From Streptomyces echinatus (GTDB taxonomy: Bacteria > Actinomycetota > Actinomycetes > Streptomycetales > Streptomycetaceae), in contig NZ_JACHJK010000002.1 of NCBI RefSeq assembly GCF_014203595.1, positions 807,441 through 871,440 of the forward strand: a stretch of DNA of 64,000 nt. The letters are read 5' to 3'. The notes below the pieces were generated by a model. The model did not search any database and was not told the DNA's origin. It saw only the letters and a program-made list of their open reading frames with translations. Positions 9,712-18,527 of this stretch are shown piece by piece. The position numbers and the translations under genes are program-made. Position 1 is the stretch's first letter. Every line of letters begins with the position of its first letter.

Positions 9712-9888
9712 ATGCCTCTCGGAACGATCGCCGTCTACAACAAGGCGGAGGGGGTGGGCATCATCGCCGACGAGCACGGGGAGAGGCACCCCTTCTCCGG
9801 TATGGAGACGCAGACCACGCGCGAGGGTCAGCGGGTCGCCTTCGAGGTGGTCGGCGCGAAGGCGACGAACGTCATCGCCGTCCGATGA
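9712..9888 (+). CDS. Small cold-shock-domain-like protein
   Basis: 58 residues, ATG 9712 with AAGGGAAAG 5 nt upstream. The sequence begins GTIAVYNKAEGVGIIADEHG and continues with GQRVAFEVVGAKATNVIAV, matching the beta-barrel pattern of cold-shock proteins (G-x-V/I-x(3)-N-x(3)-G-x-G-x-I). The usual aromatic RNP motifs (KGFGFI, VFVH) are weakened: VGII replaces GFI. It may bind RNA or DNA less tightly than CspA, or do something else. Hairpin 9903-9937 follows directly. Confidence 0.75.
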   Translation: MPLGTIAVYNKAEGVGIIADEHGERHPFSGMETQTTREGQRVAFEVVGAKATNVIAVR

Positions 9889-9902
9889 AACCGCGGTGAG
9901 CG

Positions 9903-9937
9903 GTGCGGCGCGGGCGCCGCGGCCCGCGGCGCCGCAC
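9903..9937 (+). terminator. GC-rich hairpin after the cold-shock-like gene
   Basis: 9-bp perfect stem (9903-9911 with 9929-9937) and a self-complementary interior, 14 nt past the stop codon. Confidence 0.55.
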
Positions 9938-9983
9938 CCCGGGCATCAGGGGCGCGGCGCAGGGCCGTCGCATCGCTCGCGGC

Positions 9984-10454
9984 TCACTTCCCCTGGTCGG
10001 TCGGCCTGAGCGTCCACAGGACACTCATCTCGCCGGTCACGGCGCCGTCCGCGCGCCGGATCTCGACCGTCACCGGGAACTCGGGGCGCTGCCCCGCGTC
10101 CAGTTCCGCGACGACCTCGGCGGTCGGGCGGCCCAGCGTCGCGGTCGCGGTGACGGCACCCATCGCCAGCTTCTTGTAGGCGATCTCCGCCCGCACGGCG
10201 AGCGGTACGGCGCGCGAGAGCTGGTCCCCGAAGGCGGCCAGCACGATGGCGCCGCTGGCCGACTCCCCGAGGGTGAACATCGCACCGGCGTGCGGGCCGC
10301 CCACGTGGTTGTGGTAGTCGCCCTGGTCCGGCAGGGACACCACGGCCCGGTCGGGCGTGGTCTCCAGGAACTCCAGGTTCAGGGTCCGGGCCATGGGCAC
10401 GGTGGCGGCGAGCATCTCGCCGATCGACATCTGGTCTGCGCTCATGGCCGTCAT
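9984..10454 (-). CDS. Hotdog-fold thioesterase-like protein (DUF4442/PaaI type)
   Basis: 156 residues. Hotdog proteins of this group hydrolyse acyl-CoA or related thioesters. Visible features: the HNHVGGPHAGAMFTLGESASG core helix region (HAGA-x-F-x-L-x-E) and following beta strands (VRAEIAYKKLAMGAVTATA). The start is either ATG 10454 or ATG 10445 (MSADQM); neither has a strong ribosome site, and 10454 follows a weak GTGAG. Transcribed divergently from the membrane protein gene, with about 52 bp between starts. The substrate is unknown. Confidence 0.8.
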   Translation of the reverse strand: MTAMSADQMSIGEMLAATVPMARTLNLEFLETTPDRAVVSLPDQGDYHNHVGGPHAGAMFTLGESASGAIVLAAFGDQLSRAVPLAVRAEIAYKKLAMGAVTATATLGRPTAEVVAELDAGQRPEFPVTVEIRRADGAVTGEMSVLWTLRPTDQGK

Positions 10455-10506
10455 GTTACTCACGAGTAGCGGAACCTGGCCAGGGGAGCCACTAGGGTTA
10501 CTGGCC

Positions 10507-11619
10507 ATGTGGCCAGATCAGCAGCCGCCAGGGGGCGCGCAGAACCCGCAGAACGACCCGCAGCAGAACCCGTACCAGCAACCGGGACAGCAGCCGGGTC
10601 AGCAGCCGAACCCGTACCAGCAGCCCGGATACCAGCAGTATCCGCAGGCCGGCCAGTACGGACAGCAGGCACAGGACGGCCAGTACCCCCAGCAGCAGGC
10701 GGGTCCGTACGGTCAGCAGCAGGCGGCCCCCTACGGTCAGCAGCCGCAGTGGGGACAGCCCACCGCTCCCGCGCCCCAGGTCCCGCAGGGCGGCGGCGGC
10801 CGTACGAAGCTGATCGCGATCATCGCGGCCACGGCCGTGGTGGTCACCGCCGCCGTGACCGGGTATCTGGTGCTCGGCGGCTCGAAGGACGACGAGGCGG
10901 ACAACAGCAAGGACGGACGGACCACGAGCCCGTCGCCGACGGCCGACTCGCCGTCCGCCTCGCCCACGCCCACCTCGTCCGCGACCGGCAACCCGCGCTC
11001 CAACGAGTCGACGAAGCCGACGGTCGCGGGCTGGAAGGTCGTCGTCAACCCCAAGTACGGCACGGCGTTCGACGTACCCGCCGACTGGGAGGTGGAGCGG
11101 CCCGGCATCTTCGCCTTCTTCGAGGACAAGGAGAAGGGCGACGGCTCGGCGTACATCGGCTTCTCCGGGTCGACGTTCCTGAAGCCGGACTACTGCACCT
11201 CCGACGAGAACGGCACGAAGGAGTCGCACTCGATCGCGGGCAGCGGCACGAAGGGCGAGAACGGCGCCAAGGACACCGCCAGCATCGCCACCGGCGACTC
11301 GGCCACCTTCGCGTTCGGCGGTTACACCGACCAGTCGAAGGCCGCCAAGAAGTACCTGCGGATCGGCAAGGCGAAGTCCTTCACGACGGCTTCGGGACTC
11401 AAGGGCAGCGTCGCGACGTCGTACGTCGTCGGCGTGCCGAAGAAGAACAAGTGCGACACCGACGGCAAGGCCGTCACGTTCGCCTTCAAGAACTCCACGG
11501 GCAGCTTCGTCTCGTGGACGCTGCACGGGGCCAAGGGCGTCAAGGACGAACTGCCCGACGCGACCGTCAACAAGATCCTCAACACGGTACGGCTGCACGG
11601 CGACCCGGTCGTCGAGTGA
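10507..11619 (+). CDS. Single-pass membrane protein with Gln/Pro-rich cytoplasmic tail
   Basis: 370 residues, ATG 10507. Residues ~1-95 are a low-complexity tail built of QQPG/QNPYQQ/YGQQ units. One TM helix follows (TKLIAIIAATAVVVTAAVTG), then a charged Ser/Thr/Pro linker and an extracellular domain of about 200 residues (from VAGWKVVVNPKYGTAFDVPADWEVE) with two cysteines (DYCTSDE, KNKCDTD) that could pair. Similar Pro/Gln-tailed one-pass proteins are common in Streptomyces and often of unknown role. The function is not recognised. A 13-bp hairpin terminator follows. Confidence 0.85.
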   Translation: MWPDQQPPGGAQNPQNDPQQNPYQQPGQQPGQQPNPYQQPGYQQYPQAGQYGQQAQDGQYPQQQAGPYGQQQAAPYGQQPQWGQPTAPAPQVPQGGGGRTKLIAIIAATAVVVTAAVTGYLVLGGSKDDEADNSKDGRTTSPSPTADSPSASPTPTSSATGNPRSNESTKPTVAGWKVVVNPKYGTAFDVPADWEVERPGIFAFFEDKEKGDGSAYIGFSGSTFLKPDYCTSDENGTKESHSIAGSGTKGENGAKDTASIATGDSATFAFGGYTDQSKAAKKYLRIGKAKSFTTASGLKGSVATSYVVGVPKKNKCDTDGKAVTFAFKNSTGSFVSWTLHGAKGVKDELPDATVNKILNTVRLHGDPVVE

Positions 11620-11628
11620 CCCGGGCAC

Positions 11629-11660
11629 GGTCCCGGCCCGCCGGAGCGCGGGCCGGGACC
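11629..11660 (+). terminator. Hairpin terminator
   Basis: Perfect 13-bp stem (11629-11641 with 11648-11660) closing a 6-nt loop, 10 nt after the preceding stop codon. Confidence 0.75.
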
Positions 11661-11737
11661 GGAGCCGCCGGCCGAACGGCGTGCCCCGCCGGTCCCGCGC
11701 TCGCCCGCGCCGCCACCCGTGGCGTCCGTGAACCCAC

Positions 11738-11767
11738 TTGGCAGACCGGGAGCCCGGCGGCGATAGT
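11738..11767 (+). promoter_or_regulatory. Promoter for a leaderless MFS transcript
   Basis: TTGGCA (11738-11743), 18-nt spacer, GATAGT (11762-11767). The GTG start at 11774 falls where transcription should begin, and no ribosome site lies before it. Confidence 0.5.
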
Positions 11768-11773
11768 CGGCCG

Positions 11774-13072
11774 GTGACCTCCACCCCGGCGCCCCCCGCC
11801 CGCCCCCGCAGACCCGCCTGGGCGGGCCGCAACTACTCCCTGCTGACCGCGGCCGCCGTCGTGACCGGCCTCGGCGCGAACGGCTCGCTGATCGCCGCCG
11901 CGTTCGCCGTGCTGGAGGCGGGCGGCGACAGCGGGGACGTCGGACTGGTGGCCGCCGCCCGCACCCTGCCCCTGGTCGTCTTCCTGCTCATCGGCGGGGC
12001 GGTCGCGGACCGGCTGCCCCGGCACCGGGTGATGGTCGCCGCCAACGCCCTCAACTGCCTCTCCCAGGCGGCGTTCGCGGCGCTCGTCCTGGCCGGTGAG
12101 CCCCGGCTGTGGCAGATGATGCTGCTCACCGCGCTCGGCGGCACCGGGCAGGCGTTCTTCGGCCCGGCCGCCGAGGGCATGCTGATGTCCTCCGTCGAGG
12201 GCGAGTCGGCGGGCCGGGCGTTCGCCCTTTTCCGCATGGCCACCCAGGGCGCGGCCCTCGGCGGCGCGGCACTCGGCGGCGCCCTGGTCGCGGCCGTCGG
12301 CCCCGGCTGGGTGCTCGCCCTCGACGCGGCGGCCTTCGCCGGCGCCGCCGCGCTGCGCTCCTTCCTCGACGTCGGCCACATCCCGCCGCGCACGCCGGGC
12401 GAGGGCATGCTGGCCGATCTGCGCGAGGGCTGGCGGGAGTTCATCGGCCGGCCCTGGCTGTGGGGCATCGTCGTGCAGTTCTCGATCGCCAACGCGGTGG
12501 TCGGCGCGGCCGACGCGGTCTACGGCCCGCTCGTCGCCCGGGACAGCCTCGGCGGCGCGGGCCCCTGGGGCCTGGCCCTGGCCGCCTTCGGCGCCGGCAC
12601 GGTGGCCGGCGCCCTGCTGATGACCCGCTGGAAGCCCCGCCGCCTGCTGCTCGCCGGCACGCTGTGCGTCTTCCCGCTGGCCCTGCCCTCGGCCGCACTG
12701 GCCGTACCGGTCCCGCCGGGCGTGCTGTACGCGGTGATGTTCGGCGCGGGTGCGACGGTGGAGGTGTTCGGCGTCTCCTGGATGACGGCGCTGCACCAGG
12801 AGATCCCCGAGGACAAGCTCTCCCGCGTCTCGGCGTACGACTGGTTCGGGTCGGTCTCCCTGATGCCGCTCGCCACGGCCCTGGCCGGCCCGGCGGAGAG
12901 CGCCTTCGGCCGCACCGCCGCCCTGTGGGGCTGCGCGGCCCTGGTGGTGCTGGTCACCGCCCTGGTGCTGCTCGTCCCGGACGTCCGCGGGCTGACCCGG
13001 CGCACGCACCGGGTCTCCACCGCCGCGCCTGCCCCGGCCGATGCCGAAAGCCCCGTCGGGGGGCTCGGGTGA
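11774..13072 (+). CDS. MFS transporter, probable exporter
   Basis: 432 residues with about 12 hydrophobic segments. The loop between TM2 and TM3 reads GGAVADRLPRHRVM, the major-facilitator signature (G-x3-D-R-x-R/K-R). Closest in style to the MFS_3/enterobactin-exporter (EntS) group. GTG 11774 is chosen because it lies one helical turn after a good -10 box and because the conserved part starts shortly after. The 3' end, encoding THRVSTAAPAPADAESPVGG, belongs to the duplicated segment that recurs at 14454-14657. Substrate unknown. Confidence 0.85.
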   Translation: MTSTPAPPARPRRPAWAGRNYSLLTAAAVVTGLGANGSLIAAAFAVLEAGGDSGDVGLVAAARTLPLVVFLLIGGAVADRLPRHRVMVAANALNCLSQAAFAALVLAGEPRLWQMMLLTALGGTGQAFFGPAAEGMLMSSVEGESAGRAFALFRMATQGAALGGAALGGALVAAVGPGWVLALDAAAFAGAAALRSFLDVGHIPPRTPGEGMLADLREGWREFIGRPWLWGIVVQFSIANAVVGAADAVYGPLVARDSLGGAGPWGLALAAFGAGTVAGALLMTRWKPRRLLLAGTLCVFPLALPSAALAVPVPPGVLYAVMFGAGATVEVFGVSWMTALHQEIPEDKLSRVSAYDWFGSVSLMPLATALAGPAESAFGRTAALWGCAALVVLVTALVLLVPDVRGLTRRTHRVSTAAPAPADAESPVGGLG

Positions 13073-13177
13073 CGGTACGGCGCCGGCGTCCTCGACCGGC
13101 GCGCCGAACCGATCGGCTCCCCACCACGGCGCCGCGTTCGCCCCTGCCGGGGAACGCGTCCGCCGCGCCGGGCCGGC
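12978..13177. repeat. Direct repeat, left copy
   Basis: About 200 bp that recurs in the same orientation at 14454-14657, offset 1476 rising to 1478 through small indels. Positions 13011-13070 match 14487-14546 at 55 of 60 bases. This copy holds the working 3' end of the MFS gene plus a relic of the methyltransferase gene end. Confidence 0.85.
13034..13177 (-). pseudogene. 3'-end relic of the spermidine-synthase-like gene
   Basis: Minus-strand translation of the left repeat gives [20 protein letters not shown], nearly identical to the end of the intact protein at 14510 ([20 protein letters not shown]). The stop codon position has changed, and there is no upstream coding part, so it is a fragment left by duplication. 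Confidence 0.75.
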
Positions 13178-13179
13178 GC

Positions 13180-13989
13180 TCAGCCGATATGGATCACAAG
13201 GGGTGCGGGTGCCGGCCCGGTGATCGCGGGCACACCGGGGGCCTGGGCACCGCCCCCGGCCGGATGCTCGCCCTCACCGGCGACACCGCCCGCGAGCGGG
13301 CCGGTGTTTTCGGGTGCTCCCGCCGTGCCCGGGGCCTGCGCGTTTCCGTCGGCCCACAGTTGGTCGACACGCGAGCGCTCCGCGGCGTCCGGTTGGCGGT
13401 TGGTGCAGGACGGGCCGGCGGTACCGCCCGACATCAGCTCACTGCACGGCCCGCCGTAGGTGTCCGGCAGGCCCAGCACGTGCCCGGTCTCATGGGTGAC
13501 GACGCGGATCGAGTCGTACTGCTGGGCCTGGGTGTAGTCGAGGAAGACGAAGCCGCTTCCGTGGCCGTTGGCGGAGGTGTAGGAGCCGCGCGGGTCGTTG
13601 CCCTCGCGGTAGGAGAAGTCGGCACCACCGCCTGACGCCTCCTGGAGCTTGACGTTGGACTCGGAGCTGTTCCAGATCGAGGCCGCGCTCGCTATCTGCG
13701 AGCGGAAGCTCGGGGCCTGGGAGGCGTCGTAGTGGAGGGTCACGGCCTGCGCGTCCGGCTGGGCGGCACGCTTCTCGGCCACGGACTTGAGCACGGCCTC
13801 GAAAAACGCCTTGTTGTTCGCGGCCTCCTCGACCGACCCGGTGTACTGCGCCACGGAGGCACCGGTGGCACCGGACGGGGCACCGGCCGTCTGGGCGCCG
13901 GCCGGAACCGCCGCGGCCAGCGCGCCGGAGGCCAGACCCAGGCCGAGAGCGGGGGCGAGGAGTCTCGCGGACGTTCGGGACGACTTCAT
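13180..13989 (-). CDS. snpA: Snapalysin-family secreted metalloprotease
   Basis: 269 residues, ATG 13989 with AGGAG 8 nt upstream. Signal peptide at residues 1-~32 (basic start, [25 protein letters not shown]), pro-region, then the mature zinc protease with [11 protein letters not shown], the extended HExxHxxGxxD site of peptidase family M7, and a Cys pair ([17 protein letters not shown]). The family is a small milk-hydrolysing neutral protease of Streptomyces. A Pro/Gly/Ala-rich tail (~215-269) extends it beyond the classic enzyme. In well-known loci snpA is divergent from a LysR activator; none is adjacent here. The gene lies between two direct repeats, which suggests insertion. Confidence 0.88.
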   Translation of the reverse strand: MKSSRTSARLLAPALGLGLASGALAAAVPAGAQTAGAPSGATGASVAQYTGSVEEAANNKAFFEAVLKSVAEKRAAQPDAQAVTLHYDASQAPSFRSQIASAASIWNSSESNVKLQEASGGGADFSYREGNDPRGSYTSANGHGSGFVFLDYTQAQQYDSIRVVTHETGHVLGLPDTYGGPCSELMSGGTAGPSCTNRQPDAAERSRVDQLWADGNAQAPGTAGAPENTGPLAGGVAGEGEHPAGGGAQAPGVPAITGPAPAPLVIHIG

Positions 13990-14218
13990 GTGGGGGGGCT
14001 CCTACTCACTCGGTGACGCCGAACCCCCGGCACGCGGTCGACTCTGCGTGAAGACCGGTTCCGAACTGCGGCGACGTCCTGTGGGCCGTCATTCTTAGGA
14101 CGGCTCCACAGGGAGCGCAATGGGCCCCTGCCACTACGCCGCCTCGTAGGTCACGGGACCTCGCCGGGGCAGCGCACGGGGCTCCGGTCCGCACGTGGCG
14201 GCCGGAAGGAAGAGGTGT

Positions 14219-14244
14219 CGTGACGTCAGAAGCCTTACGTCACG
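14219..14244. promoter_or_regulatory. Inverted repeat CGTGACGT-N10-ACGTCACG
   Basis: Perfect 8-bp arms (14219-14226, 14237-14244), about 230 bp upstream of the protease start. It looks like a dimeric repressor or activator site. The regulator is unknown. Confidence 0.45.
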
Positions 14245-14300
14245 GGGGCGACGGGTGTGCGGGCCGACCGGGGGGAATCCCAGGGCGCCCGGCGGAACCC

Positions 14301-14334
14301 ACATCCGGGCCAAGGTGGACAAATACCCGGATGT
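14301..14334. promoter_or_regulatory. Inverted repeat ACATCCGGG-N16-CCCGGATGT
   Basis: Perfect 9-bp arms (14301-14309, 14326-14334) in the 13990-14509 gap, which holds no convincing gene. It could be an operator, or a hairpin terminating the methyltransferase transcript, which ends at 14510 on the minus strand. Confidence 0.4.
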
Positions 14335-14453
14335 CTTCCATATCGCTTCTACTAAGCGTGCCGGTCAATTCGAGAAGTGCTGTGACCGACGCCATAGAAC
14401 AGGGGCTTCCCACCACCGGGCCGCCGCCGGTCCGTACTGATCAAGCCGGAGGT

Positions 14454-14657
14454 CGGACCTCCGCGGGCTGCCCCGGCGTACACACCGGGTCTCCACCGCC
14501 GCGCCCGCCTCAGCCGATACCGAAAGCGCCGTCGGGGGGCTCGGGTGACGGTACGGCGTCGGCGTCCTCGACCGGGCGGGCCGAACCGATGAACTCCCGT
14601 ACCGCGGCGCCGTGTTCGACCCGTGCCGGGAACGCGTCCGCCGCGGTGCGCCGGGCC
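14454..14657. repeat. Direct repeat, right copy
   Basis: Partner of 12978-13177. It carries the working 3' end of the spermidine-synthase-like gene and, on the plus strand, a non-functional copy of the MFS gene end, including its TGA at 14546-14548. Confidence 0.85.
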
Positions 14658-15376
14658 AGCCCGGCGATGTCGAGGGGCCGGTGCGAAGCCACGGCCACCA
14701 CGTTGCCGAACCGCCGCCCGCGCAGCACCGCCGGCTCGGCGATCAGCGCCACCTCCTCGAACACGGCGGCGAGCGTCGCCAGTTGGGAGCGCAGGAAGCC
14801 GAACGGCGCCGCGTCGGCGAGGTTGGCCAGATAGACCCCGCCCGGCCGCAGCACCCGCTCCGCCGACCGGACGTAGGCCAGCGTGGTGAGGTGGGCGGGC
14901 ACCCGGGAGCCGCCGAACACGTCGGCGACGAGCGCATCGGCCAGGTCGTCCGGCGCGGCCTCCAGCCAGGCCCGGGCGTCGGCCGCGTGCAGCGCGACGC
15001 CCGAGTCCGCCGGCAACGGCAGCTGCTCGGTGACCAGCTCCAGCAGTCCCCGGTCCGCCTCGACCACGTCCTGCCGGGAGCCGGGGCGGGTGGCGGCCAC
15101 GTACCGGGGCAGCGTCAGCGCACCCCCGCCGAGGTGCACGACGTCCAGCGCCCGCCCGGCCTCGCCCACCGTGTCCAGCACGTACCCCAGCCGCCGCGCG
15201 TACTCGAACTCCAGGTACGCGGGATCGTCCAGGTCCACGTACGACTGCGGCGCCCCGTCGACCGTGAGCAGCCAGGCCCGCTCACGGTCGACATCGGGCA
15301 TCAGTTTGGCGGTCCCGTGATCGGTGGTGCGGGTCACGGGTATCGATGCGTTCACCCGTCCATTGTGGGCGCTCAC
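14510..15376 (-). CDS. Spermidine-synthase-like (SpeE-fold) methyltransferase/aminopropyltransferase
   Basis: 288 residues. Rossmann-fold core with [20 protein letters not shown] (SAM/dcSAM-binding glycine loop), VVEAD (acidic end of beta2), [11 protein letters not shown] and [10 protein letters not shown]. This pattern fits the spermidine synthase superfamily; Streptomyces often carries such homologues without proven polyamine activity, so the reaction is uncertain. GTG 15376 overlaps the tuf3 stop (GTGA), which indicates translational coupling and decides the start. Its last ~45 codons lie in the right direct repeat; ancestrally it converged on and overlapped the MFS gene end by about 38 bp. 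Confidence 0.82.
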   Translation of the reverse strand: MSAHNGRVNASIPVTRTTDHGTAKLMPDVDRERAWLLTVDGAPQSYVDLDDPAYLEFEYARRLGYVLDTVGEAGRALDVVHLGGGALTLPRYVAATRPGSRQDVVEADRGLLELVTEQLPLPADSGVALHAADARAWLEAAPDDLADALVADVFGGSRVPAHLTTLAYVRSAERVLRPGGVYLANLADAAPFGFLRSQLATLAAVFEEVALIAEPAVLRGRRFGNVVAVASHRPLDIAGLARRTAADAFPARVEHGAAVREFIGSARPVEDADAVPSPEPPDGAFGIG

Positions 15377-16542
15377 CCCAGGGCGATGACGCTCCCCGCC
15401 CCGACGGTCCGCCCGCCCTCACGGACGGCGAAGCCGAGCCCCGGCTCCAAGGGCACCTCCCGCCCCAGCTCGACGGTCATCTCCACCGTCTCGCCGGGCC
15501 GGGCGACGGCCGCCGCACCGAGGTCGACGGAGCCGGCCACGTCCGCGGTGCGGATGTAGAACTGCGGCCGGTATCCGCTGACCAGCGGGGTCGTACGGCC
15601 CCCCTCACGGCCGGACAGCACATACACCCGCGCCGTGAAGCGACGGCTCGGCACCACGCTGCCCGGCGCCGCGACCACGTGCCCGCGCCGTACGGCGTCC
15701 CGTGGCACCCCCCGCAGCAGCAGCGCCACGCTGTCGCCGGCCTGCGCCTCCGCCATCGGCCGGCCGAAGGTCTCCAGGCCGGTGACCACGGTCTCGACCT
15801 CCGCGCCCAGGACCGACACCCGGTCCCCGACCCGGACCGTCCCCCGCTCCACGGCGCCCGTGACGACCGTGCCCCGCCCGGTGATGGTGAGCACGTTCTC
15901 CACGGGCAGCAGGAACGGCGCGTCCAGATACCGCTCCGGCATCGGCACGTAGGTGTCCACCGCGTCGAGCAGCGCCTCGACGGACGCCGTCCAGCGCGGG
16001 TCGCCCTCCAGGGCCCCCAGCGCGGAGACGCGTACGACCGGTACGGCGTCGCCCGGGTACCCCTGGGTGCTGAGCAGGTCACGGACCTCCAGCTCGACCA
16101 GGTCGGTCAGCTCCTCGTCCCCGGCGTCGGCCTTGTTCAGCGCGACCACGATGTGGTCGACGCCCACCTGCCGGGCGAGCAGGACGTGTTCGGCGGTCTG
16201 CGGCATGATCCCGTCGAGCGCGGAGACGACGAGGATCGCCCCGTCGAGCTGCGCGGCACCGGTGACCATGTTCTTGACGTAGTCGGCGTGCCCCGGCATG
16301 TCGACATGGGCGTAGTGCCGGGTGTCGGTCTCGTACTCGACGTGCGCGATGTTGATGGTGATGCCGCGGGCGGCCTCCTCCGGGGCCCGGTCGATCCGGT
16401 CGAACGGCACGAACGTGCCGGTGCCGCGCTCGGCGAGGACCTTGGTGATGGCGGCGGTCAGGGTGGTCTTGCCGTGGTCGACATGACCCATGGTGCCGAT
16501 GTTCAGGTGCGGCTTGGTGCGCACATAGGCGGTTTTGGACAT
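15373..16542 (-). CDS. tuf3: Divergent elongation factor Tu (EF-Tu3 type)
   Basis: 389 residues, against about 397 for housekeeping EF-Tu. EF-Tu carries aminoacyl-tRNA to the ribosome as a GTPase. Motifs are intact: GHVDHGKT (G1), ARGITI (switch I), DMPGHADY (G3), NKAD (G4), SAL (G5), and the domain 3 GYRPQFY and [10 protein letters not shown] stretches. Streptomyces often has an additional divergent tuf3; in S. coelicolor it is not the main elongation factor and is reported to respond to amino-acid starvation. Two differences stand out: Gln160 aligns with E. coli Tyr160, a site where kirromycin-resistance changes are known, and the loop before switch I is shortened. ATG 16542 has GAGG upstream. 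It forms an operon with the SpeE-like gene through a 4-bp overlap. Confidence 0.93.
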   Translation of the reverse strand: MSKTAYVRTKPHLNIGTMGHVDHGKTTLTAAITKVLAERGTGTFVPFDRIDRAPEEAARGITINIAHVEYETDTRHYAHVDMPGHADYVKNMVTGAAQLDGAILVVSALDGIMPQTAEHVLLARQVGVDHIVVALNKADAGDEELTDLVELEVRDLLSTQGYPGDAVPVVRVSALGALEGDPRWTASVEALLDAVDTYVPMPERYLDAPFLLPVENVLTITGRGTVVTGAVERGTVRVGDRVSVLGAEVETVVTGLETFGRPMAEAQAGDSVALLLRGVPRDAVRRGHVVAAPGSVVPSRRFTARVYVLSGREGGRTTPLVSGYRPQFYIRTADVAGSVDLGAAAVARPGETVEMTVELGREVPLEPGLGFAVREGGRTVGAGSVIALG

Positions 16543-16802
16543 GGCTCTGCCTCGCAGCCTCTTCCGGTCGTACGGGAATGCGGGGACCCCGGGGACTCGC
16601 CGACCCTCCCCCTGCGGGGTCCGCCGGACGATCCGGAGAGGGTCAGCTTCGGGCGCCGTCGACAGCGGCCACGAGATACGTGACGGCAGCCTTCGGGGCA
16701 TCCGCGACCGCGGATGCTGCGAGGAGGAAGGCGTACCGGAACATGCCGTCGATCATCTCCGACGGTTTGTCCGGCGTCGAATGGTTTTACCGGTGGGCGG
16801 GT

Positions 16803-17525
16803 TCAGGCGCCGATGTTCTTCAGCGCCTCCCGGACGCTCAGCGGACCGAACCGGCCCCGTTCGCGCGCCAGGAAGTCCCGTACCGCCTCGGGGTCGGTCT
16901 TGGCGTACTCGCGCAACGCCCAGCCGATGGCCTTGCGGATGAAGAAGTCGGGGTGTCCGGACTGGAGCAGGCAGTAGCCGAACAGCCGGTCGGCGTCGGT
17001 GCGTTCCTTGTAGGTGAGCTGATGGAGCAGGGCCGTGCGCGCCACCCACAGGTCGGGGTCGGTGATCCAGGTGTCCATCTCCGCGGTGAGCCCCGGGTCG
17101 GCGGCGACCAGCGCGCCGACGACGTGCGCGGCGAGCAGGTCGACGGTGTCCCACCAGGAGACGGTGGTGACCAGATGCCGGACGACCGGCAGGAGGCCGG
17201 AGGAGCAGCGGCCCGCGTACCGGCGCAGGTAGTCGACGGCGAAGTAGTGGTACTCGCGCTCGGGCAGTTCCCAGCAACGCAGGGCGATCGCCGTGCAGTC
17301 CGTCTCGTCGGGACGCGCGGAACCGGCCAGGACGGTCCGCGACAGGGCGCGGCGGGCGGGCGTGGGGATGCCGAGGAACGGCGCGGCGTCCTTCATGTAC
17401 GCGCGCATCGCGGCGGCACGCTCCGGGTCGGCGGCGGCCCCGTACGCCGCCGTCAGCCGTGCCAGCACGATGTCGGCGAGGGCACTGCGCGGCACCTGCG
17501 GCTGGGCCGCGCCTGTGACGGTCAT
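16803..17525 (-). CDS. DNA alkylation repair protein (AlkD-like HEAT-repeat glycosylase)
   Basis: 240 residues from ATG 17525 (upstream alternatives GTG 17552 and ATG 17537). The all-helical protein has the AlkD-family signatures TTVSWWDTVD and FFIRKAIGWALREYAKTDP. AlkD proteins remove bulky or cationic alkylated bases by wrapping DNA in HEAT-like repeats, without flipping the base. It is divergent from the VTT membrane protein gene, with about 50 bp between starts. The upstream 260 bp to tuf3 contain no other gene. Confidence 0.85.
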   Translation of the reverse strand: MTVTGAAQPQVPRSALADIVLARLTAAYGAAADPERAAAMRAYMKDAAPFLGIPTPARRALSRTVLAGSARPDETDCTAIALRCWELPEREYHYFAVDYLRRYAGRCSSGLLPVVRHLVTTVSWWDTVDLLAAHVVGALVAADPGLTAEMDTWITDPDLWVARTALLHQLTYKERTDADRLFGYCLLQSGHPDFFIRKAIGWALREYAKTDPEAVRDFLARERGRFGPLSVREALKNIGA

Positions 17526-17574
17526 GAGACGAACCATACGGCGATCACACACATGCGTCGGTTACTGTCACCGG

Positions 17575-18339
17575 ATGCTCGATGCCAACCGCTCTGGCAC
17601 CGCCACGGCCGCTCCCCCGGCCGCCGCCACGGAGCTCCTCGTCCCCCTGCCGCCGCCCCGCGCCGGGGTGTCCGCGCGCTGCACACGCGTGCTGCTGTCC
17701 CCCTACACCCGGCTGTCGCTGCTGCTGGCGCTGCTCGCGGCGGCCGCCGTGTGCGTGCTGCTGCTCGAGCCGCAGCGGGTGCTGACGCACGGCTGGCCGG
17801 CCCAGCTCGGCGGGGCAGCGGCGGCCGTGGTGTTCGCGGTGGCGTACGGGCTGTGCACCGTGGCGTTCGTACCGCGTCCTCTGCTGAACCTGGCCGCGGG
17901 CGCGCTGTTCGGCTCACAGCTGGGGCTGGCGACGGCGCTCGCGGGCACGGTGCTCGGTGCGGGGGTGGCATTCGGACTGGGCAGGGTGCTCGGGCAGGAC
18001 GCGCTGCGCCCGTTGCTGCGGGGCCGCTGGCTGCGGGCGGCGGACGGGCAGCTCAGCCGGCACGGGTTCCGGTCGATGCTGGCCGTCCGGCTCTTCCCCG
18101 GGGTGCCGTTCTGCGCGGCGAACTACTGCGCCGCCGTCTCCCGCATGGGCTGGCTGCCCTTCCTGCTGGCCACCGGTCTCGGCTCGATCCCGAACACGGC
18201 CGCCTACGCGGTGGCCGGCGCCCGTGCCTCGACGCCGACCTCCCCCGCCTTCCTGATCGCGATGGCCTGCATCGCCGTACCGGCCCTGGCGGGCACGGTG
18301 GTGGCCTGGCGCAAACGTCACCGGCTGCGCGGCCGGTGA
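17575..18339 (+). CDS. TVP38/TMEM64 (VTT-domain) membrane protein
   Basis: 254 residues with about six TM segments. The VTT/SNARE-associated core is visible: FVPRPLLNLAAGALFGSQLG, then RLFPGVPFCAANYCAAVSRM and FLLATGLGSIPNTAAYAVAG. Related DedA and VTT proteins act as lipid flippases or scramblases, but for this subgroup in actinobacteria the role is unproven. ATG 17575 is preceded closely by a possible promoter rather than a ribosome site, so it may be leaderless. Confidence 0.85.
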   Translation: MLDANRSGTATAAPPAAATELLVPLPPPRAGVSARCTRVLLSPYTRLSLLLALLAAAAVCVLLLEPQRVLTHGWPAQLGGAAAAVVFAVAYGLCTVAFVPRPLLNLAAGALFGSQLGLATALAGTVLGAGVAFGLGRVLGQDALRPLLRGRWLRAADGQLSRHGFRSMLAVRLFPGVPFCAANYCAAVSRMGWLPFLLATGLGSIPNTAAYAVAGARASTPTSPAFLIAMACIAVPALAGTVVAWRKRHRLRGR

Positions 18340-18395
18340 ACCGTCGTGCCGTGCGCGGCGAGGCCTTCCGCTCCGGGCGGGGCCGGTGAACCGTC
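18331..18395 (+). repeat. Short tandem duplication over the VTT stop codon
   Basis: GGCCGGTGAACCGTC occurs at 18331-18345 and again at 18381-18395, within longer similar stretches. The original stop lies in the first copy, the second is non-coding. Confidence 0.5.
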
Positions 18396-18527
18396 ACCCT
18401 GTGCGCGGGCGGGGTCTTCCCCTGTGGTCCGGCGGTGTCGCCGTGGCCGGCACCTCGCTCGGCGGCGCGCTCACCGGGCCGGTCCTGATGGTCCGGTGAC
18501 GCTCCGCGCGGGCCGGCGGCGCCGGGC

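Noticed and set aside
12978..14657. Insertion sequence or integrated element around snpA
   Set aside because: No transposase, integrase or terminal inverted repeats. The ~200-bp direct repeats are much too long for a normal target-site duplication.
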